From JBMNQS01 sp050944255 (GTDB lineage: Bacteria; Bacillota; Clostridia; Christensenellales; Maliibacteriaceae), in assembly GCA_050944255.1 (NCBI GenBank), contig JBMNQS010000057.1, positions 1 through 14,717 of the forward strand: 14,717 nt of DNA, given 5' to 3'. Under the pieces are notes generated by a model. That model ran no database searches. It worked only from the letters and a program-made list of their open reading frames with translations, and was not told the DNA's origin. Below, piece after piece: positions 12,887-14,717 of this stretch. Position numbers and translations under genes: made by a program. The first letter of the stretch is position 1. Each line of letters opens with the position of its first letter.

Positions 12887-12915
12887 ATATTACATTATTT
12901 TTGTATTAAATGCAA
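12887..12915 (-). promoter_or_regulatory. Promoter of the 87-residue gene
   Basis: The minus strand has TTGCAT (complement of 12910-12915), 17 nt, then TAATAT (complement of 12887-12892). The start site is near 12880, giving an AT-rich leader of about 93 nt. The whole stretch 12830-12915 is strikingly AT-rich compared with its surroundings. Confidence 0.55.
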
Positions 12916-12916
12916 C

Positions 12917-12956
12917 AAAAAAATCTCTTCCCCGAAAAAAAGAGGAAGAGATTTTT
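12917..12956 (-). terminator. Rho-independent terminator of the LysM gene
   Basis: A 13-bp stem, AAAAATCTCTTCC (12919-12931) with GGAAGAGATTTTT (12944-12956), is followed on the minus strand by a run of seven T (complement of 12917-12923). It lies 20 nt after the LysM gene stop. Confidence 0.9.
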
Positions 12957-12976
12957 ACGGTTAATCGTTTCGCGTT

Positions 12977-13912
12977 TTACAGTACGCTGACGGCGCGGCT
13001 TGAAGACAGCGCCCGGCTGCCCGCCGGTGCCGTCACCACCGTTTTGCCGCCGGCGGTGGTCGTGTATTTGTTGCCGGCAGACGACGATTTGAGAAGTTTA
13101 TCCAGCGCTTTTTTATCCTCTTCGGAAAGCACGGAGGAACCGCTTGTTCCCGATGAAGCGCTCTTGGCGGAGCCTCCGCTCTTCTTGGCCGCCTGCAGCG
13201 CCAGCTGCTGCTGTTTAATCTGATAGTCCAGGTTCAGCTTCTGGATGTCCAGCGCCATTTTCTGCTGCTTTTCCGTCAGGCTGTTAATCTGTTTCTGGAT
13301 GTCCAGCGCCCGGTTGATCTGAAGCTGCGACAGCGCCTGATTGCGCCGTTTTTCCGCCAGCGTAATATCCTGCTGCAGCTCATTGAGCGCCGCGCCATAC
13401 TGATTCAAAAGCTCCGCTGTGGACTGATCACGCCGCGCCGCCGCCTGATCCTGCATGTTCATGGCGATACTGGATCGGGCCAGCCCTCTGGCAAGCGCCT
13501 GCTGCTGCGCGGCAAGCACGTTTTGCTCGTAGAGCTTTTCCAATTCCGAGCGTCCGCCGGCAAGGGCGCTGTCCAGAGAACTCTTCTGCCTGTTCAGCCC
13601 AAGGATCAGATCGTCGTACTGCTGCCGCGTGGCCTGCTCCTGCAGATTGTACTGGGGATCAACCAGGGCTTTGGCCTGCTGGAGCATCTGCTGGTCGCTC
13701 AGGGGCGTAAAGCTGTATACGCCGCCGGAAGCCGGGGAAGCCGATGACGAGCCGAAACTCGCGCCCGGCGATACGTTCAGCTTGGCGCCCGCATAAATCA
13801 GGTTGGGATTTTTGATCTGCGGGTTCAATTTCATCAGATCGTTGACTGTGGTATTGTATTTTTTGGCGATGCCTGAAAGCGTATCGCCCTTTACAATGGT
13901 ATAGGTTGCCAT
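12977..13912 (-). CDS. LysM-domain protein with long glutamine-rich coiled coil, phage-like
   Basis: 311 residues. An N-terminal LysM domain (residues 3-47: TYTIVKGDTLSGIAKKYN, then LNPQIKNPNLIYAGAKLNV) should bind glycan or peptidoglycan. A Ser/Gly linker follows, then about 150 residues of Gln-, Leu- and Ala-rich coiled coil (QEQATRQQYDDL, SELEKLYEQNVLAAQQQALA, ALDIQKQINSLTEKQQKMAL). A Ser/Gly-rich tail with TTTAGGKTVVTAPAG ends the protein. There is no signal peptide, which argues against an ordinary exported cell-wall protein and fits a phage virion component. The ribosome binding site AAGGAG (complement of 13920-13925) is 7 nt from the ATG at 13910-13912 and 4 nt from the one at 13913-13915; I chose the former. 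It starts 13 nt after the beta-helix gene, and a terminator follows. Confidence 0.75.
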   Translation of the reverse strand: MATYTIVKGDTLSGIAKKYNTTVNDLMKLNPQIKNPNLIYAGAKLNVSPGASFGSSSASPASGGVYSFTPLSDQQMLQQAKALVDPQYNLQEQATRQQYDDLILGLNRQKSSLDSALAGGRSELEKLYEQNVLAAQQQALARGLARSSIAMNMQDQAAARRDQSTAELLNQYGAALNELQQDITLAEKRRNQALSQLQINRALDIQKQINSLTEKQQKMALDIQKLNLDYQIKQQQLALQAAKKSGGSAKSASSGTSGSSVLSEEDKKALDKLLKSSSAGNKYTTTAGGKTVVTAPAGSRALSSSRAVSVL

Positions 13913-13925
13913 CATTCATCTCCTT

Positions 13926-14717
13926 TCACGCGCGCTCCGGCGCCGTTTCCTTCGTGCCTTCCAGATGCACGATGCAGCTGCCGTCCTGCCAGGCGCCAAG
14001 GCGGGACCTGGGCAGCGGGCCGCTCCCCGTGACGATGCAGCCGTCCGTCAGGCGCAGGCCGTAAGTATTCCCGCCGCCGTCAAACCGGAAAAGGCGCGCC
14101 GTGCCCGCCTGCATCTCAAGGGGCGCATAGAAGTTTGCCGCCGTGCAGCCTTCCAGGTGCACCTGAGTTTCCACGGCGCAAATGCCGATACGCCCGCCGC
14201 GGTCGGCCTGATCCGCCATGTGCCTGTTGACCAGATGCACATCGCCCATCACCAGTTTTCTGCAGTCCATGGCCGTGACGGCGCTTTTGCGCGCCTTGGG
14301 CGCATCGAAGATCAGGTGATCCAGATGAACCTCCAGCTGGCAGTTGGATACGTCAAGCCCGCCGAGGGTAGCCGCGCCGCCATCGGAGAGAATCTGCAGC
14401 ACGCCGGTGCCCATCAGGGCCGACAGCGACGCCTGCTGGCGGTAATGGGTATTTCCCGCAAGCTGAATCGTGATCCTGTGATTGACGATCATGGGCAGCA
14501 TGGCCTCGTCGCTGCCGGTATCAAGCCCCGGCGAAAAATCATGTATGGCCAGCGTCCGCATGGATCGCCTGCCCGGATTGGGCAGTGTCTTATGGCGGCT
14601 CTGCAGCTCCTGGGCGGAGAGTACCCGCTTCATCCTTCGCACTTCATCCTCGGGCAGAAACGGGTTATCCTCCCACTGGATGCGGATATGGGCAATTTCC
14701 GGGTCCTGGCTGCGGTT
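13926..14717 (-). CDS. Beta-helix-like phage structural protein, 3' part (runs off right edge)
   Basis: The frame is open to the window edge: the codons upstream of 14642 continue in frame, so this is the C-terminal 263 residues or so of a longer protein. From about MLPMIVNHRITIQLAGNTHY onward, short repeating beta strands with Asn, Gly and Cys turns (ISNCQLEV-type, VHLEGCTAANFY, YGLRLTDGCIVTGSG) suggest a right-handed beta helix, as in phage tail or surface proteins. The part before it reads IQWEDNPFLPEDEVRRMKRV and LSAQELQSRH. That resembles the DNPFLP-x-E...LS-x-EE segment of phage terminase large subunits, which would be an odd fusion. It is followed at 13 nt by the LysM gene. Phage character is likely; exact identity is not settled. 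Confidence 0.6.
   Translation of the reverse strand, partial: NRSQDPEIAHIRIQWEDNPFLPEDEVRRMKRVLSAQELQSRHKTLPNPGRRSMRTLAIHDFSPGLDTGSDEAMLPMIVNHRITIQLAGNTHYRQQASLSALMGTGVLQILSDGGAATLGGLDVSNCQLEVHLDHLIFDAPKARKSAVTAMDCRKLVMGDVHLVNRHMADQADRGGRIGICAVETQVHLEGCTAANFYAPLEMQAGTARLFRFDGGGNTYGLRLTDGCIVTGSGPLPRSRLGAWQDGSCIVHLEGTKETAPERA

Overview
The window looks like chromosome of a moderately GC-rich member of the Clostridia (Bacillota), probably an anaerobe. The evidence is a sigma-H (Spo0H) gene in its usual translation and RNA-processing neighbourhood, a CdaA/CdaR c-di-AMP pair, ThyX, a DUF1540 protein, a GGGtGRT-family protein, strong AGGAGG-type ribosome binding sites and TTGACA/TATAAT-type promoters. 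I cannot name the genus from sequence alone.

Layout. (1) Positions 1-3153, minus strand: mrnC (Mini-RNase III), thyX, rlmB and sigH form a tight operon with 4-nt gaps or overlaps. Then come a near-consensus promoter, tRNA-Gly(CCC) and the start of tuf, which runs off the left edge. (2) Positions 3256-3981, plus strand: two small genes, a DUF1540 protein and a DUF1801 protein. (3) Positions 3982-4687: no supportable gene, with strong hairpins and an AT-richer patch. (4) Positions 4688-6588, plus strand: a self-contained two-gene unit with a sigma-A promoter, a leader with two hairpins, a NifU/IscU-like scaffold-domain protein, a GGGtGRT-family protein and a terminator. (5) Positions 6609-6775: a dense run of short-loop palindromes between convergent genes. 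(6) Positions 6811-8068, minus strand: two tandem SIS-domain proteins resembling 6-phospho-3-hexuloisomerase, with their own promoter. (7) Positions 8099-12222, minus strand: a c-di-AMP operon with promoter, cdaA (TTG start), cdaR, a one-pass membrane protein with a long acidic tail, a P-loop ATPase, a 35-residue membrane microprotein and a strong terminator. (8) Positions 12456-12915, minus strand: an orphan 87-residue gene with its own promoter and terminator. (9) Positions 12917-14717, minus strand: two genes of phage character, a LysM/coiled-coil protein and the 3' part of a beta-helix-like protein that runs off the right edge.

The best candidates for undescribed biology are the NifU-like/GGGtGRT pair, which has no obvious assigned function, and the three uncharacterised genes downstream of cdaA-cdaR, where glmM is commonly found. 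Family names come from recognising conserved motifs by eye; no database search was run.
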